Origin: Streptomyces sp. TLI_105
GTDB taxonomy: Bacteria; Actinomycetota; Actinomycetes; Streptomycetales; Streptomycetaceae
Assembly (NCBI RefSeq): GCF_900105415.1
Contig: NZ_FNSM01000001.1
Location: forward strand, 1,612,001-1,676,000
DNA length: 64,000 nt
Direction of reading: 5' to 3'
Position 1 is the first letter of the stretch; every line of letters starts with the position of its first letter. Positions 53,945 through 63,108 of this stretch are shown in pieces. The position numbers were made by a program, and so were the translations under genes. The notes beneath the pieces are model-generated. The model saw only the letters and a program-made list of their open reading frames with translations, searched no databases and was not told the DNA's origin.

Positions 53945-54780
53945 GTCCGCGGTTCGGCCGGAGCGACCTCCACGGCCTTCGTCTTCGGGCTGCGGCGCTC
54001 CCTGCGGGCCACCCAGGTGGCGAACCAGGAGAGCAGCATGCACATCCCGATGTAGATCGGTGAGATGACGAGGACGACGGGGATGAACGGCAGGTCGTAG
54101 TCGAGGTTGGACGCGATCAGCTTGCCGGCGTGCAGGAACTCCTCGTAGGTGATGAGGAAGCCGAGCGAGGTGTCCTTGAGGGCGACCACGAGCTGGCTGA
54201 TGATGGCCGGGAGCATGGCGCGGACGGCCTGTGGCACCAGGACGTACGTCATCACCTGGGTCTTGCGCATGCCGAGCGCGTAGGCGGCCTCGCCCTGGCC
54301 CCGTGCGACGGCGTGGACGCCGGTGCGGAAGACCTCGGCGAGCACGGAGCCGTTGTAGAGGGTCAGGCCGGCGACGAGCGCGGGCAGCGGCTGCACCTTG
54401 AGCGCCACGAAGATGAAGAAGATCATCACGAGGACGGGCATGGCGCGGAAGAACTCGACGAGCAGCGTCGAGATCCAGCGCGGCACCCGGTGCTCGGAGA
54501 GGCGCCCGGTGGCGAGGACCGCGCCGAGGGCGAGCGAAAGGACCGAGGCGTAGGCGAAGGCCTTGAGGGTGTTGCCGAGGCCCCTGAGCAGCAGCTCCTG
54601 GATGCCCTTGTACTCGAAGGGCGTCCATTTGGCGGAGGTGAACTGCTCGGTGTCGAAGAGGAGGTGGAGGGCCCAGCCGACCAGCGCGAGGAGGACCACG
54701 GTCGACGCGAGTCCGTAGAGGAGGTGGCGCTGCCGGGCGTGGGGTCCGGGGATGTCGTAGAGGGCGGTGGACTCGGTCAT
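53923..54780 (-). CDS. gluD: Amino-acid ABC transporter permease (GluD type)
   Basis: A 285-residue HisMQ-type permease with an extra N-terminal membrane helix, the permease loop around RGQGEAAYALGMRKTQVM and a charged C-terminal tail. It pairs with the upstream permease to form the channel of a glutamate or other acidic amino acid importer. The start overlaps the preceding stop (ATGA). Confidence 0.92.
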   Translation of the reverse strand: MTESTALYDIPGPHARQRHLLYGLASTVVLLALVGWALHLLFDTEQFTSAKWTPFEYKGIQELLLRGLGNTLKAFAYASVLSLALGAVLATGRLSEHRVPRWISTLLVEFFRAMPVLVMIFFIFVALKVQPLPALVAGLTLYNGSVLAEVFRTGVHAVARGQGEAAYALGMRKTQVMTYVLVPQAVRAMLPAIISQLVVALKDTSLGFLITYEEFLHAGKLIASNLDYDLPFIPVVLVISPIYIGMCMLLSWFATWVARRERRSPKTKAVEVAPAEPRTLLPGQQ

Positions 54781-55421
54781 CGGGCGACTCCCCAGCGCTT
54801 CTCCATGAGGTGGAAGAGGGCGCTGATGGTGAGGGTGATGATCAGGTATCCGACGGCGATCCAGACGAAGGTCCAGACGATGTTGTAGCCGAGTTCGCTG
54901 AGGGTCTTGTAGGTGCCGAGGAGTTCGGTGACGCTGAACGCCCCGGCGATCGCCGAGTTCTTGGCGAGGGCGATCAGGGTGGAGCCGACGGGCGGGATGA
55001 CGGTGCGGAAGGCCTGCGGCAGGACGATCGTGGAGAGGGTCTGGGAGAAGGTCATGCCCAGGCTGCGGGCGGCCTCGCCCTGGCCGCGCGGCACGGTGTT
55101 GATGCCGGAGCGCAGCGCCTCGCAGATGAAGGCGGAGGTGTAGCAGCCGAGGGCGAGGACCGCGAACAGCTCGAAGGGCAGCACGATTCCGAAGCGGGGC
55201 AGGCCCAGCATGACCGCGAAGAAGAGCAGGGTCAGCGGGGTGTTGCGCAGGACGGTGACCCAGACCGTGCCGAAGACCCGGAAGGAGCCCACGGGCGCGG
55301 CCCGGAAGGAGGCCATGACGAAGCCCAGGACGAGGGCGAGCGCCGAGGAGTAGACGGTGAGTTCGACGGTGCCGAGGAAACCCTTGGCGTAGAGCGAGAA
55401 GTTGTCTGTCAGTACGTCCAT
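54777..55421 (-). CDS. gluC: Amino-acid ABC transporter permease (GluC type)
   Basis: A 214-residue permease of five membrane segments with the EAA-like loop RGQGEAARSLGMTFSQTL. It is the first permease gene of the operon and follows the binding-protein gene by 17 bp. Confidence 0.92.
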   Translation of the reverse strand: MDVLTDNFSLYAKGFLGTVELTVYSSALALVLGFVMASFRAAPVGSFRVFGTVWVTVLRNTPLTLLFFAVMLGLPRFGIVLPFELFAVLALGCYTSAFICEALRSGINTVPRGQGEAARSLGMTFSQTLSTIVLPQAFRTVIPPVGSTLIALAKNSAIAGAFSVTELLGTYKTLSELGYNIVWTFVWIAVGYLIITLTISALFHLMEKRWGVAR

Positions 55422-55438
55422 GTCAGCGGTGGCGGTCC

Positions 55439-56356
55439 TCAGTTGGCCGGGTAGCGGTCGATGGCGGGAGGCTTGGGGGCGGGGACCCCGGAGAGGCCGA
55501 GGGTGGCGTCGTACGCCTTCTTCCAGTCGCCGTTCTTCTCGTGGACGGCGAGGGCGTCGTCGAGGGCGAGGCGCAGGGCGGTGTCGCCGTGCGGGACTCC
55601 GATGCCGTACGGCTCCTCGGAGAACGGCTTGCCGACGACCTTGAGTTCGTCGGGGACCTTGGCGGCGTAGCCCATGAGGATCGTGTCGTCGGTGGTGACC
55701 GCGTCGACCTGGTAGGTCAGCAGGTTGTCCACGCAGACGGAGTAGGTGTCGTAGGCGACGAGTTCGGCCTCGGGGTAGCCCTTCTCGATGCGCTGGTACG
55801 GGGTGGAGCCGGCGGCCGAGCAGACCCGCTTGCCGTCCAGGTCCTGCGGTCCGTCGATGTCGTTCTCGTCGGTGCGGACCAGGAGGGACTGGCCGGCCCG
55901 GTAGTAGGGGCCGGCGAAGCCGACGAGCTTCTTGCGGTTGTCGTTGATGGTGTACGTGCCGACGTAGTAGTCGATCTGGCCGTTCTGGAGGGCCGTCTCG
56001 CGGTTGGCCGAGGCGATGGTGCGGAAGTCGACGCCGGCCGGGTCGAAGCCGAGGGAGGCGGCCGTCATCTTGGCGATCTCGATGTCGAAGCCGGAGTAGC
56101 GGCCGGTGGCGGGGTCCTTCTCGCCCATGTAGGGCTGGTCCTCCTTGGCTCCGACGACGAGCCGGCCGCGTCTCTTCGCCCGATTCCAGGTGGCGGAGTC
56201 CGGCAGGGTGAAGCCCGACTCGACCCGGTAGACGGGGAGTTGGTCGGGCTGCGGGCCCTTGACGGGCGGGCTGCCCTCCTTGCCGCAGCCGCCGACCGCA
56301 GCCGTCACGGCGAGCAGCAGGGCGAGGGGGGCGAGGGTCCGGTGCGTACGCTGCAT
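55439..56356 (-). CDS. gluB: Glutamate-type ABC transporter binding lipoprotein
   Basis: A 305-residue solute-binding lipoprotein with signal and lipobox VGGC (Cys ~24), then a family-3 binding fold (GRLVVGAKEDQPYMG, YSGFDIEIAKMTAASLGF, QNGQIDYYVGTYTINDNRK). The family and gene order gluABCD point to glutamate. It lies between the ATPase and permease genes, 14 bp after the former. Confidence 0.92.
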   Translation of the reverse strand: MQRTHRTLAPLALLLAVTAAVGGCGKEGSPPVKGPQPDQLPVYRVESGFTLPDSATWNRAKRRGRLVVGAKEDQPYMGEKDPATGRYSGFDIEIAKMTAASLGFDPAGVDFRTIASANRETALQNGQIDYYVGTYTINDNRKKLVGFAGPYYRAGQSLLVRTDENDIDGPQDLDGKRVCSAAGSTPYQRIEKGYPEAELVAYDTYSVCVDNLLTYQVDAVTTDDTILMGYAAKVPDELKVVGKPFSEEPYGIGVPHGDTALRLALDDALAVHEKNGDWKKAYDATLGLSGVPAPKPPAIDRYPAN

Positions 56357-56370
56357 GGTTCCCGCCCGGG

Positions 56371-57117
56371 TCAGTGCTTGAGGATCTTGGAGAGGAAGTC
56401 CTTGGCGCGCTCGCTGCGCGGGGTGGTGAAGAACTCCTCCGGCGTGCGGTCCTCGACGATCTTCCCGTCGGCCATGAAGACGACCCGGTTGGCGGCGGAG
56501 CGGGCGAAGCCCATCTCGTGGGTGACGACCACCATCGTCATTCCCTCGCGGGCGAGTTGCTGCATGACCTCCAGGACCTCGTTGATCATCTCCGGGTCGA
56601 GGGCCGACGTCGGCTCGTCGAAGAGGAGGGCCTTGGGGTCCATGGCGAGGGCGCGGGCGATGGCGACGCGCTGCTGCTGGCCGCCGGAGAGCTGGGCCGG
56701 GTACTTGTCGGCGTGCGCGGCGAGTCCGACCCGGTCGAGGAGTTCGCGCGAACGCCGGTCGGCCTCCTCCTTCTTGCGCTTGCGGACCTTGATCTGCGCG
56801 AGGGAGACGTTGGCGAGGACGGTCTTGTGCACGAAGAGGTTGAAGGACTGGAAGACCATGCCGACCTCGGCGCGCAGCCGGGCCAGCGCCTTGCCCTCCT
56901 CGGGGAGGGGCCGGCCGTCGATGAGGATCTCGCCCGACTCGACGCTCTCCAGCCGGTTCATCGCGCGGCAGAGGGTGGACTTGCCGGATCCGGAGGGGCC
57001 GATGACCACGACCACCTCCCCGCGTCCGACGGTGAGGTCGATGGACTGGAGGACGTGCAGCGCGCCGTAGTGCTTGTTGACGCCACGCAGTTCGATCAGC
57101 GGATCGACGACGGCCAT
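56371..57117 (-). CDS. gluA: Amino-acid ABC transporter ATPase (GluA type)
   Basis: A 248-residue ATPase with Walker [14 protein letters not shown]-loop VFQSFNLF, signature [15 protein letters not shown], Walker [14 protein letters not shown] and switch His in VVVTHEMGF. It is the first gene of the operon. The upstream 140 bp contains an A/T-rich patch (57158-57180) that could hold the promoter, but no clear -35/-10 pair was found. Confidence 0.95.
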   Translation of the reverse strand: MAVVDPLIELRGVNKHYGALHVLQSIDLTVGRGEVVVVIGPSGSGKSTLCRAMNRLESVESGEILIDGRPLPEEGKALARLRAEVGMVFQSFNLFVHKTVLANVSLAQIKVRKRKKEEADRRSRELLDRVGLAAHADKYPAQLSGGQQQRVAIARALAMDPKALLFDEPTSALDPEMINEVLEVMQQLAREGMTMVVVTHEMGFARSAANRVVFMADGKIVEDRTPEEFFTTPRSERAKDFLSKILKH

Positions 57118-57256
57118 GCGCTGCCCTGCCCCGTTTCTCGGCGGTGTCGCGGTCAGCGCAAACTATCCATGAGAAAAAGGGACTTCACGCCCGACACGCA
57201 TGAAACGGGAATAAGCCGTATTTACTGCAGAAGGGTGGATCGGGGCGGGCGGGAGC

Positions 57257-57700
57257 TCAGTACTCGGAGGCCTCCGCGTACACCTGGGAGAGCTGCGGCG
57301 CGCCCGTCATCGCCCAGTCGAGACCGGCCTCGACGACCTGGATCTCCCGGCCGGAGGCGAGCCGCACCACGGGGCCGCCGCCGGGCCACACCTGCCACCG
57401 GGCGCCCGGCACGTTCCGGACGATCACGGTGCCGAGGTAGAGTCCGGCGTCGTTCCCGACCCAGGGAAGCTCTTCGGGATCGTTCCGCCAGCGGGGCGGG
57501 AGCTGGTCGAGCTCCTGGAGGGAGCGCGGGGTGTCGTCCAGGGCCACCCCGGCCTCCGCGACCCGGGACCGCAGCAGCTCGCACTCCGAGAGGAGCTCGG
57601 CCACCCCCTCCGGGTCGCGGTCGAAGGCCGCGGCCAGGGGGGAGTCCGAGGAGTCGGGCTCATGCCGCTTGCGCCAGCTGTCCAGAAAGGGAATGTTCAT
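57257..57700 (-). CDS. Conserved hypothetical protein (DUF6278-like)
   Basis: A 147-residue soluble protein (MNIPFLDSWRKRHEP at the start, PWVGNDAGLYLGTVIVRNVPG, REIQVVEAGLDWA). From memory it resembles a Streptomyces DUF of unknown function. No clear RBS, so the start could be a little different. It lies between gluA and exonuclease III without obvious link to either. Confidence 0.65.
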   Translation of the reverse strand: MNIPFLDSWRKRHEPDSSDSPLAAAFDRDPEGVAELLSECELLRSRVAEAGVALDDTPRSLQELDQLPPRWRNDPEELPWVGNDAGLYLGTVIVRNVPGARWQVWPGGGPVVRLASGREIQVVEAGLDWAMTGAPQLSQVYAEASEY

Positions 57701-57765
57701 CCGAACAGCGTCGCACCGTGGCCTCTCGGACGACACCCGGCGCGCGGTGATCGTCGCGACCGGCG

Positions 57766-58545
57766 TCAGACGTCGAGGTCGACGACGACCGGCGCGTGGT
57801 CCGAGGCGCCCTTGCCCTTGCGCTCCTCGCGGTCCACGTAGCTGTCGGAGACCGCCTCGGCGAAGGGCTTGTTCCCGTAGACCAGGTCGATGCGCATGCC
57901 CTTGTTCTTCGGGAAGCCGAGCGCGCGGTAGTCCCAGTACGTGAAGGGGTGGTCGTACTTGAGGGGGCGCGGGACCACGTCGGCGAGACCGGTCTCGCGG
58001 AGCCCGGCGAGCGCGGCCCGCTCCGGCTCCGTCACGTGCGTGGCGCCCTCGAAGACGGCGATGTCCCAGACGTCCTCGTCGGTCGGGGCGATGTTGTAGT
58101 CGCCGAGGACCGCGAAGGGGCGCTCCCCCGCCGCGTCCTCCGCGACGGCCGCCTTGAGCGCCTCCAGCCAGCGCAGCTTGTACGCGTAGTGCTCGTGGGC
58201 CACCTCGCGGCCGTTCGGCACGTACACCGACCAGACGCGGACCGGGCCGCAGGTCGCGGAGACCGCCCGGGGCTCCTGCACCCCGTCGTACTCCGGGCCG
58301 CCGGGCAGTCCGGTCACCACGTCCGCGAGGCCGACCCGGGAGACCAGGGCCACGCCGTTCCACCGCCCGGTGGCGTTGACCGCCGACTCGTAGCCCAGGG
58401 CGCGCAGCTCCTCGACGGGGAACTGCTCGGCGGCGCACTTGGTCTCCTGGATGCACAGCACGTCGGTGCCGCTGCTCTCCAGCCAGGCCAGGAGCCGGGG
58501 CAGCCGGGCGGTGATCGAATTGACGTTCCAGGTGGCGATGCGCAT
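57766..58545 (-). CDS. xthA: Exodeoxyribonuclease III / AP endonuclease
   Basis: A 259-residue exonuclease III-family enzyme that cleaves at abasic sites. Motifs: MRIATWNVNSITARL, CIQETKC (metal Glu), YVPNGRE, GDYNIAPTDEDVWD, and C-terminal MRIDLVYGN and GASDHAPVVVDL. The ATG at 58545 fits the family start exactly; the long open frame upstream is a shadow of the neighbouring genes. Confidence 0.95.
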   Translation of the reverse strand: MRIATWNVNSITARLPRLLAWLESSGTDVLCIQETKCAAEQFPVEELRALGYESAVNATGRWNGVALVSRVGLADVVTGLPGGPEYDGVQEPRAVSATCGPVRVWSVYVPNGREVAHEHYAYKLRWLEALKAAVAEDAAGERPFAVLGDYNIAPTDEDVWDIAVFEGATHVTEPERAALAGLRETGLADVVPRPLKYDHPFTYWDYRALGFPKNKGMRIDLVYGNKPFAEAVSDSYVDREERKGKGASDHAPVVVDLDV

Positions 58546-58574
58546 GGGCGCAAGCCTACTGGCGGGGTGTGACA

Positions 58575-58640
58575 GTGCGCGGATTCGGAGCTCGCGGTGC
58601 GCGGATTCGGAGCTCGCGGTGCGCGGATTCAGAGCTCGGT
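58575..58640 (+). repeat. 22 bp tandem repeat, three copies
   Basis: Two identical 22 bp units (58575-58596, 58597-58618) and a third with a few changes (58619-58640) stand head to tail. The third covers the stop codon and final codons of the MBL-fold gene on the opposite strand, so the array appears to have grown from the gene's 3' end. Each unit carries GAGCTC and GCGCGG-like motifs. Confidence 0.85.
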
Positions 58641-59261
58641 GGAGGCGCCGGAGGCGAGGCGCGCGTGGTGGGTGCCGCCGAGCTCGCCGATCTGCCGGTC
58701 GTAGATGGGCCGCGCGAGATCGGTCAGCAGCGCGTCGTGGATGTCGTACGCCCGGCGCGGCTTGACCTCGCGCACGTAGTCGATGACCTCGGAGATCTTG
58801 TTCCAGGGGGCCATGACGGGCAGCAGCAGCGTGTCGACCGGCTGGTCGGGCACGGTCAGCGCGTCGCCGGGGTGGAAGACGGCGCCGTCGACGAGGTAGC
58901 CCACGTTGGTGATGCGCGGGATGTCCGGGTGGATCACCGCGTGCAGCTCGCCGTGGACCCGGACGTCGAAGCCGGCCGCCGTGAAGGTGTCGCCGTGCCC
59001 CACGGTGTGCACCCGGCCGGGAAAGGCCGCCGAGAGCCGGTCGGCGACGCTGCGCAGCGTCCAGATCTCGGCGGCCCCATTGGCCTCCAGGGCCGCGCGC
59101 AGCCGGCCCTCGTCGAAGTGGTCGGGGTGCTCGTGGGTCACGAGCAGCGCGTCGGCTCCGAGGACGGCGTCCTCCTCGGTGAACATGCCGGGGTCGAGGA
59201 CGAGGGTGCGGCCGTCCTTCTCCAGCCGCACGCAGGCGTGGGACTTCTTCGTCAGCTTCAC
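58629..59261 (-). CDS. MBL-fold metal-dependent hydrolase (UlaG-like)
   Basis: A 210-residue metallo-beta-lactamase-fold protein with the metal motif THEHPDHFD, later His in VGHGDTF and Asp in FHPGDAL, close to the UlaG/YcbL-like phosphodiesterase/lactonase group. GTG start at 59261, 9 bp after the stop of the PcaDC fusion gene, so both may share a transcript. Its 3' end is embedded in a 22 bp tandem repeat. Confidence 0.87.
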   Translation of the reverse strand: MKLTKKSHACVRLEKDGRTLVLDPGMFTEEDAVLGADALLVTHEHPDHFDEGRLRAALEANGAAEIWTLRSVADRLSAAFPGRVHTVGHGDTFTAAGFDVRVHGELHAVIHPDIPRITNVGYLVDGAVFHPGDALTVPDQPVDTLLLPVMAPWNKISEVIDYVREVKPRRAYDIHDALLTDLARPIYDRQIGELGGTHHARLASGASTEL

Positions 59262-59270
59262 CCCGCCAGG

Positions 59271-60527
59271 CTACGCCGGGGGCGTCGTCTCCTCCGTGAC
59301 GACCCGGTTGACCACCCGCAGCGCCGTCTCGGCGGCCGGGAGGCCGCAGTACACGCCCGCGTGGAGGACGATCTCGCGGAGCTCCTCGGGCGACAGACCG
59401 TTGCGGAGGGCCGCCCGGGTGTGGTCGGCGAGGGCCTCCCGGTGGCCGCCGGCGAGGAGGGCGGTGAGGGTGACGGCGCTGCGCAGGCGCCGGTCGAGCC
59501 CCTCGCGGCTCCAGACCTCGCCCCACGCGTAGCGGGTGACGAGCTCCTGGAAGGCGCCGTCCGGGTCGTCGGCGAGGGCCTGGTCGACATGGGCGTCGCC
59601 GAGGACCTCGCGGCGCAGCCCGAGCCCCTTCTCGTACGGGTCGGGCCGGCCGGCCTCGGCGGGCTCGGCGTCCGGGGCGGCCGGGGCGGGCTCGACGACC
59701 GGCACGGGCGGCACGGGCGGCGGCACGTTCAGGGTGCCGCTGGGCTCCTGGGCGGTGCCGGAGAAGTGCTCGGTGAGCAGGTCGGTGACGGCGGCCGGCT
59801 GCTCGACGGGGGCGAGGTGCGAGGCGCCGGGGACGACGGCGAGCCGGGCGTCGGCGATGCCGGCGACCAGGGTGCGGGCCTCGGCGGGGCCGGTGACCTG
59901 GTCCTCGGAGCCGACGAGGACGAGGGCGGGGATGCCGATGCTGCCGAGGGCCTCGCGGACGTCGAAGACGGCGAGGGCCTCGCAGGCGGCGATGTAGCAG
60001 GCGGGGTCGGTGGTCCGGACCATCTGGACGGCCCAGTCGACGATGGCGGGCTGCGCGCCGGCGAAGAGCGGGGTGAACCACTGCTCGGGCGCGGTGCGGG
60101 CCATCGGCTCCAGGCCGTTGGTGCGGACGATGACGCCCCGCTGACGGAACTCGTCGGCGGTGCCGAACCGGGGCGAGGCGGCGACCAGGGCGAGCGAGGC
60201 GACCCGGTGCGGCGCGCGCAGGGCCAGGTCGAGGCCGACCGCGCCGCCCAGGGAGCAGCCCGCGTATCCGAAGCGCTGGACGCCGAGCGTGTCGAGGGTG
60301 GCGAGGAGCCGGTCGCCGAGTTCGGCGACGGAGGTGAAGGGCTCCGCGGGCGCGCCCCCGTGTCCCGGGAGGTCGAAGCGGACGACCCGCCACTCACGGG
60401 TGAGCTCCGGTATCTGCCGGTCCCACATGTGGAATGTGGTACCGAGCGACGGCCCCAGGACAAGGACCGGAGCCTGTTCCGGCCCGTCAACGCGGTACTG
60501 CAGCGTATCGATCTTGGTCTCGCTCAC
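59271..60527 (-). CDS. pcaL: 3-oxoadipate enol-lactonase/4-carboxymuconolactone decarboxylase fusion
   Basis: A 418-residue two-domain protein. Residues ~1-260 are an alpha/beta hydrolase with nucleophile in YAGCSLGGAVG and His in PGASHLAP. A Pro/Ala linker (~265-300) joins a CMD domain (GLGLRREVLGDAHVDQA, HTRAALRNGLSPEELREI, HAGVYCGLPAA). The fused enzyme is known in actinomycetes for two consecutive protocatechuate-pathway steps. No other pca gene is nearby, so it is either a dispersed pathway member or a paralogue. The IS110 remnant ends 32 bp before its start. Confidence 0.9.
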   Translation of the reverse strand: MSETKIDTLQYRVDGPEQAPVLVLGPSLGTTFHMWDRQIPELTREWRVVRFDLPGHGGAPAEPFTSVAELGDRLLATLDTLGVQRFGYAGCSLGGAVGLDLALRAPHRVASLALVAASPRFGTADEFRQRGVIVRTNGLEPMARTAPEQWFTPLFAGAQPAIVDWAVQMVRTTDPACYIAACEALAVFDVREALGSIGIPALVLVGSEDQVTGPAEARTLVAGIADARLAVVPGASHLAPVEQPAAVTDLLTEHFSGTAQEPSGTLNVPPPVPPVPVVEPAPAAPDAEPAEAGRPDPYEKGLGLRREVLGDAHVDQALADDPDGAFQELVTRYAWGEVWSREGLDRRLRSAVTLTALLAGGHREALADHTRAALRNGLSPEELREIVLHAGVYCGLPAAETALRVVNRVVTEETTPPA

Positions 60528-60558
60528 CGGTTCACACCTTCATCTGTCACGACAGCCC

Positions 60559-61160
60559 CTATAGCGTCGGGTCCGAATGGGTGATCCTGACCAGGTGGAA
60601 CACCTCACGGGCAGCGTAACGTTTGAGGCATCGGACGATTTCGCGTCGGGTCTTGCCCTGTTGGGTGCGGCGCTCGTAGTACTCCTGGGTGCGCGGGTCG
60701 AAGCGCAGGCGGGTCTGCGCGATCCGGTGCAGGGCGGCGTTGGCCTGTCGGTCGCCGCCGCGGTTGAGGCGACGGTACTGCCTCGCGCCCGAGGATCGCT
60801 CGACGGGGCTGACCCCGCACAGCGCGGCAAAAGATGCCTCACTGCCCAGACGTTCGGGGTTGTCCCCCATCGTGATCAGCAGAGTCACGGCGGTATCCGG
60901 GCCGATGCCCACCACGTCGAGCAGTTGCGGGGCATGGCGTTCCACGAGTCGGGCCAGACGGGCGTCCACGTCCCGGATCTGCTCGGAGAGCCGGCCGATC
61001 CGGTGGGCCAGCAGGCGCAGGGTGATGCGGGTGGCCTGCGGCACCGACTCCTCGCCTCCCTCTTCGTGACTGCTCACATCGGCGAACCGCGCACAGGTAC
61101 GGAAGAGTTCGGCATTGCCCAGTCCGGCCAACTCTTCCCGCAGGGCGGGGTCAGCAGTGA
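60559..61160 (-). pseudogene. IS110-family transposase remnant, N-terminal domain missing
   Basis: This encodes roughly the C-terminal half of an IS110/IS116 transposase: VGIGPDTAVTLLITMGDNPE, FAALCGVSPVERSSG, RRLNRGGDRQANAALH and RREIVRCLKRYAAREVF. The N-terminal catalytic DEDD domain of ~200 residues is absent. The open frame continues to 61299 only as antisense of the adjacent hemolysin III sequence. No intact IS end was recognised, so it should be immobile. Confidence 0.85.
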
Positions 61161-61787
61161 TGGTGGAAGCGATCAAGCCGAGGCTCCGCGGCTGGCTCCA
61201 TGCCGGCATGGTCCCCGCATCGCTGGCGGCGGGCGTCGTCCTCATCTGCCTGGCGGGGACACCGCAGGCCGTGTTGGCCTGCACCGTGTACTCCGTCACG
61301 GCCTGGCTGCTGTTCGGGACCAGCGCCGTCTACCACCTCGGCACCTGGGGGCCACTCGGTGAGGCCGTTCTGCGCCGCCTCGACCACGCCAACATCTTCC
61401 TGATCATCGCCGGCACGTGCACCCCGCTCGCCGTGCTCCTGCTCTCCCCGGACCAGTGGTCCTTCCTGCTGTGGATCGTGTGGACGGGCGCTCTGGTCGG
61501 CATCGCCTTCCGCGTTCTGTGGGTCGGAGCTCCCCGCTGGCTGTACACCCCCTGCTACCTGGCCCTGGGCTGGGCGCCCGTGCCCGACTTCCTGCACAGG
61601 GGCGGGGGTGGCCGTGGTCTCCCTGATCGTGACCGGCGGGCTTCTCTACAGCGCGGGCGCGGTCGTCTACGCCCTCCAGCGCCCCAACCCCTCGCCCCGC
61701 TGGTTCGGCTTCCACGAGGTCTTCCACGCGCTGACCGTGGCGGCCTTCACCGCGCACTACCTCGCCGTCTTCCTTGCCGCTCACTGA
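61160..61787 (+). pseudogene. Hemolysin III/YqfA family gene, 5' replaced and frameshifted
   Basis: A heptahelical PAQR-like membrane protein (KPRLRGWLHAGM, GTSAVYHLGTWGP, LRRLDHANIFLIIAGTCTP). At the five-G run 61604-61608 the frame breaks. Removing one G restores VAVVSLIVTGGLLYSAGAVV and the C-terminal RWFGFHEVFHALTVAAF to a stop at 61785-61787. The normal N-terminus is missing because the IS110 remnant starts here; an ATG at 61160 in the junction could still initiate. The gene is likely non-functional unless the G run slips or is an assembly error. Confidence 0.8.
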
Positions 61788-61890
61788 GCGGTCGAGGTGC
61801 GGGCCGCCCCACCCACTCGCCGGCCGTCCGGAGGACCGGGCGAGGGCCGGTGGTCCACCCCCACGGAACGTGGTGGGCCGGCCCCCACCG

Positions 61891-62067
61891 TCAGAACGCG
61901 GTGGGCCTGCCTCGGCGCGAGCGCAGTATCGAGCGCACCAGCAGGTACAGCACGGCGACGACGAGAAGCAGCACCCCGGTGGAGAGCAAGTACAGCATTC
62001 CGTCCACGACGGCGCCGATGACGATCAGGGCCATGGCGCTGCCGAGCAGGATCAGGAAGAGGAACAT
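61891..62067 (-). CDS. 58-residue hydrophobic mini membrane protein
   Basis: A short gene with two membrane segments (MFLFLILLGSAMALIVIGAV and GMLYLLSTGVLLLVVAVLYL) and a basic end (RSILRSRRGRP). Start ATG at 62067, preceded by an AGG-containing stretch. It is too short for common length cut-offs but resembles the small hydrophobic proteins of actinobacterial stress regions. The 103 bp between the hemolysin remnant and its end has a GGCCGG-rich inverted repeat (about 61833-61888). Confidence 0.65.
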   Translation of the reverse strand: MFLFLILLGSAMALIVIGAVVDGMLYLLSTGVLLLVVAVLYLLVRSILRSRRGRPTAF

Positions 62068-62143
62068 CGCACTGCGCCTCCCTGTGGCAGGGCGGCCTGG
62101 TGAAACCCGACCACGGGGCTGCGTCGGCTCGGAGTTGAGTCGC

Positions 62144-62299
62144 CTACCAGTAATGACGGCGTCCGCCGACCGCGTGACCGACCGCCCCGAGGATCCACAG
62201 GATGACCCCGATCACGACCAGGATGATTCCGATCGTCCACAAGATGGAGATGCCGGCCACGAACCCGATGACGAGCAGGATGATCCCGAGAATGATCAT
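62144..62299 (-). CDS. DUF6131-like 51-residue membrane protein
   Basis: Nearly all membrane: IILGIILLVIGFVAGI and TIGIILVVIGVILWILGAVG, ending GGRRHYW. The ATG at 62299 has an ideal GGAGGTCACC in front; an in-frame start at 62350 is rejected. The pattern is that of a small conserved actinobacterial DUF of unknown role, often near envelope-stress genes. Confidence 0.8.
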   Translation of the reverse strand: MIILGIILLVIGFVAGISILWTIGIILVVIGVILWILGAVGHAVGGRRHYW

Positions 62300-62500
62300 G
62301 GTGACCTCCGACCTCGCAGGTACCTCGATTCCAGCGTAGGCGCAACCCACTGAGGCGGCCTGTCAGGTTGTCACCCTCCTGCCCTTCCAGCGGGCATGGG
62401 CAGAAGCCGTCTGACCGGCAAGCCGATCAGGTGCGATGTGACGGCCGCGACGGCCAGGAGCCGGCGGGTGGGATTCCGTCCCGGACACGGCGGAGAATTC

Positions 62501-63097
62501 TCAGTCGACCCGATGGGCGCGGTGACGGACCTCCCGGAGGCTGACCTCCGACGGGAGACGGTCCAGGCCCGCCGAGTCCCGGGCGTGTGCGAGCGTGTCC
62601 CGGTCGAGTCGGTCCAGGATCCGCTCCGGTTCCGCGTGAGGCTCCAGCCACAGCCGCACTCGCGCGACCGGGGCGGTACGCCGGCCCCCCAGGCACACCC
62701 GTGCCCGCGCGACTCCGTCCAAGGCTTGCGCCTCTTTCTCGGTCACGTCCTCCAGGGCGCGGCCGTTGAGCCGGGCCGCCGTGCCGTCCTGGCTGTCGAC
62801 GAGGACCTGGTGCAGCCGGTCTCTGCTCAGCAGTGTCCAGAGCCACCACAGCAGCAGCACCAGCAGCACGGCGAGCACCGTGATGACGGTCGGCCACCAC
62901 CAGCCCTCCGCCCGCCACCGTAGGCGTCCCTCGTCGCCCAGGACGACATCGGCCGGGCCGCGGAAGGGCCACCAGCCCGGCACGTCGAAACCCCATCGGC
63001 GCTGCAGATCCAGCCCGCCCAGGAGCACGCCGCCGCCCAGGGCGAACAACCCGAGGCCGAGCAGCCCCAGCAGCACCCGGTTCACTGTCTTGATCAT
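62501..63097 (-). CDS. amaP: AmaP-like Asp23 membrane anchor
   Basis: A 198-residue protein with an N-terminal membrane helix (VLLGLLGLGLFALGGGVLLGG), a second hydrophobic stretch (VITVLAVLLVLLLWWLWTLL) and a soluble alkaline-shock-type domain (ARVRLWLEPHAEPERILDRL). AmaP anchors Asp23 at the membrane. It is the last gene of the Asp23 operon and starts 11 bp after the DUF6286-like gene. The 201 bp to the next gene downstream holds nothing recognised. Confidence 0.82.
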   Translation of the reverse strand: MIKTVNRVLLGLLGLGLFALGGGVLLGGLDLQRRWGFDVPGWWPFRGPADVVLGDEGRLRWRAEGWWWPTVITVLAVLLVLLLWWLWTLLSRDRLHQVLVDSQDGTAARLNGRALEDVTEKEAQALDGVARARVCLGGRRTAPVARVRLWLEPHAEPERILDRLDRDTLAHARDSAGLDRLPSEVSLREVRHRAHRVD

Positions 63098-63108
63098 CGG
63101 GATCAGCG

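Noticed and set aside
57766..60393. Very long minus-strand frame reaching exonuclease III
   Set aside because: Only the last 260 codons match a real protein; the rest is an off-frame shadow of the MBL-fold and PcaL genes on the same strand.
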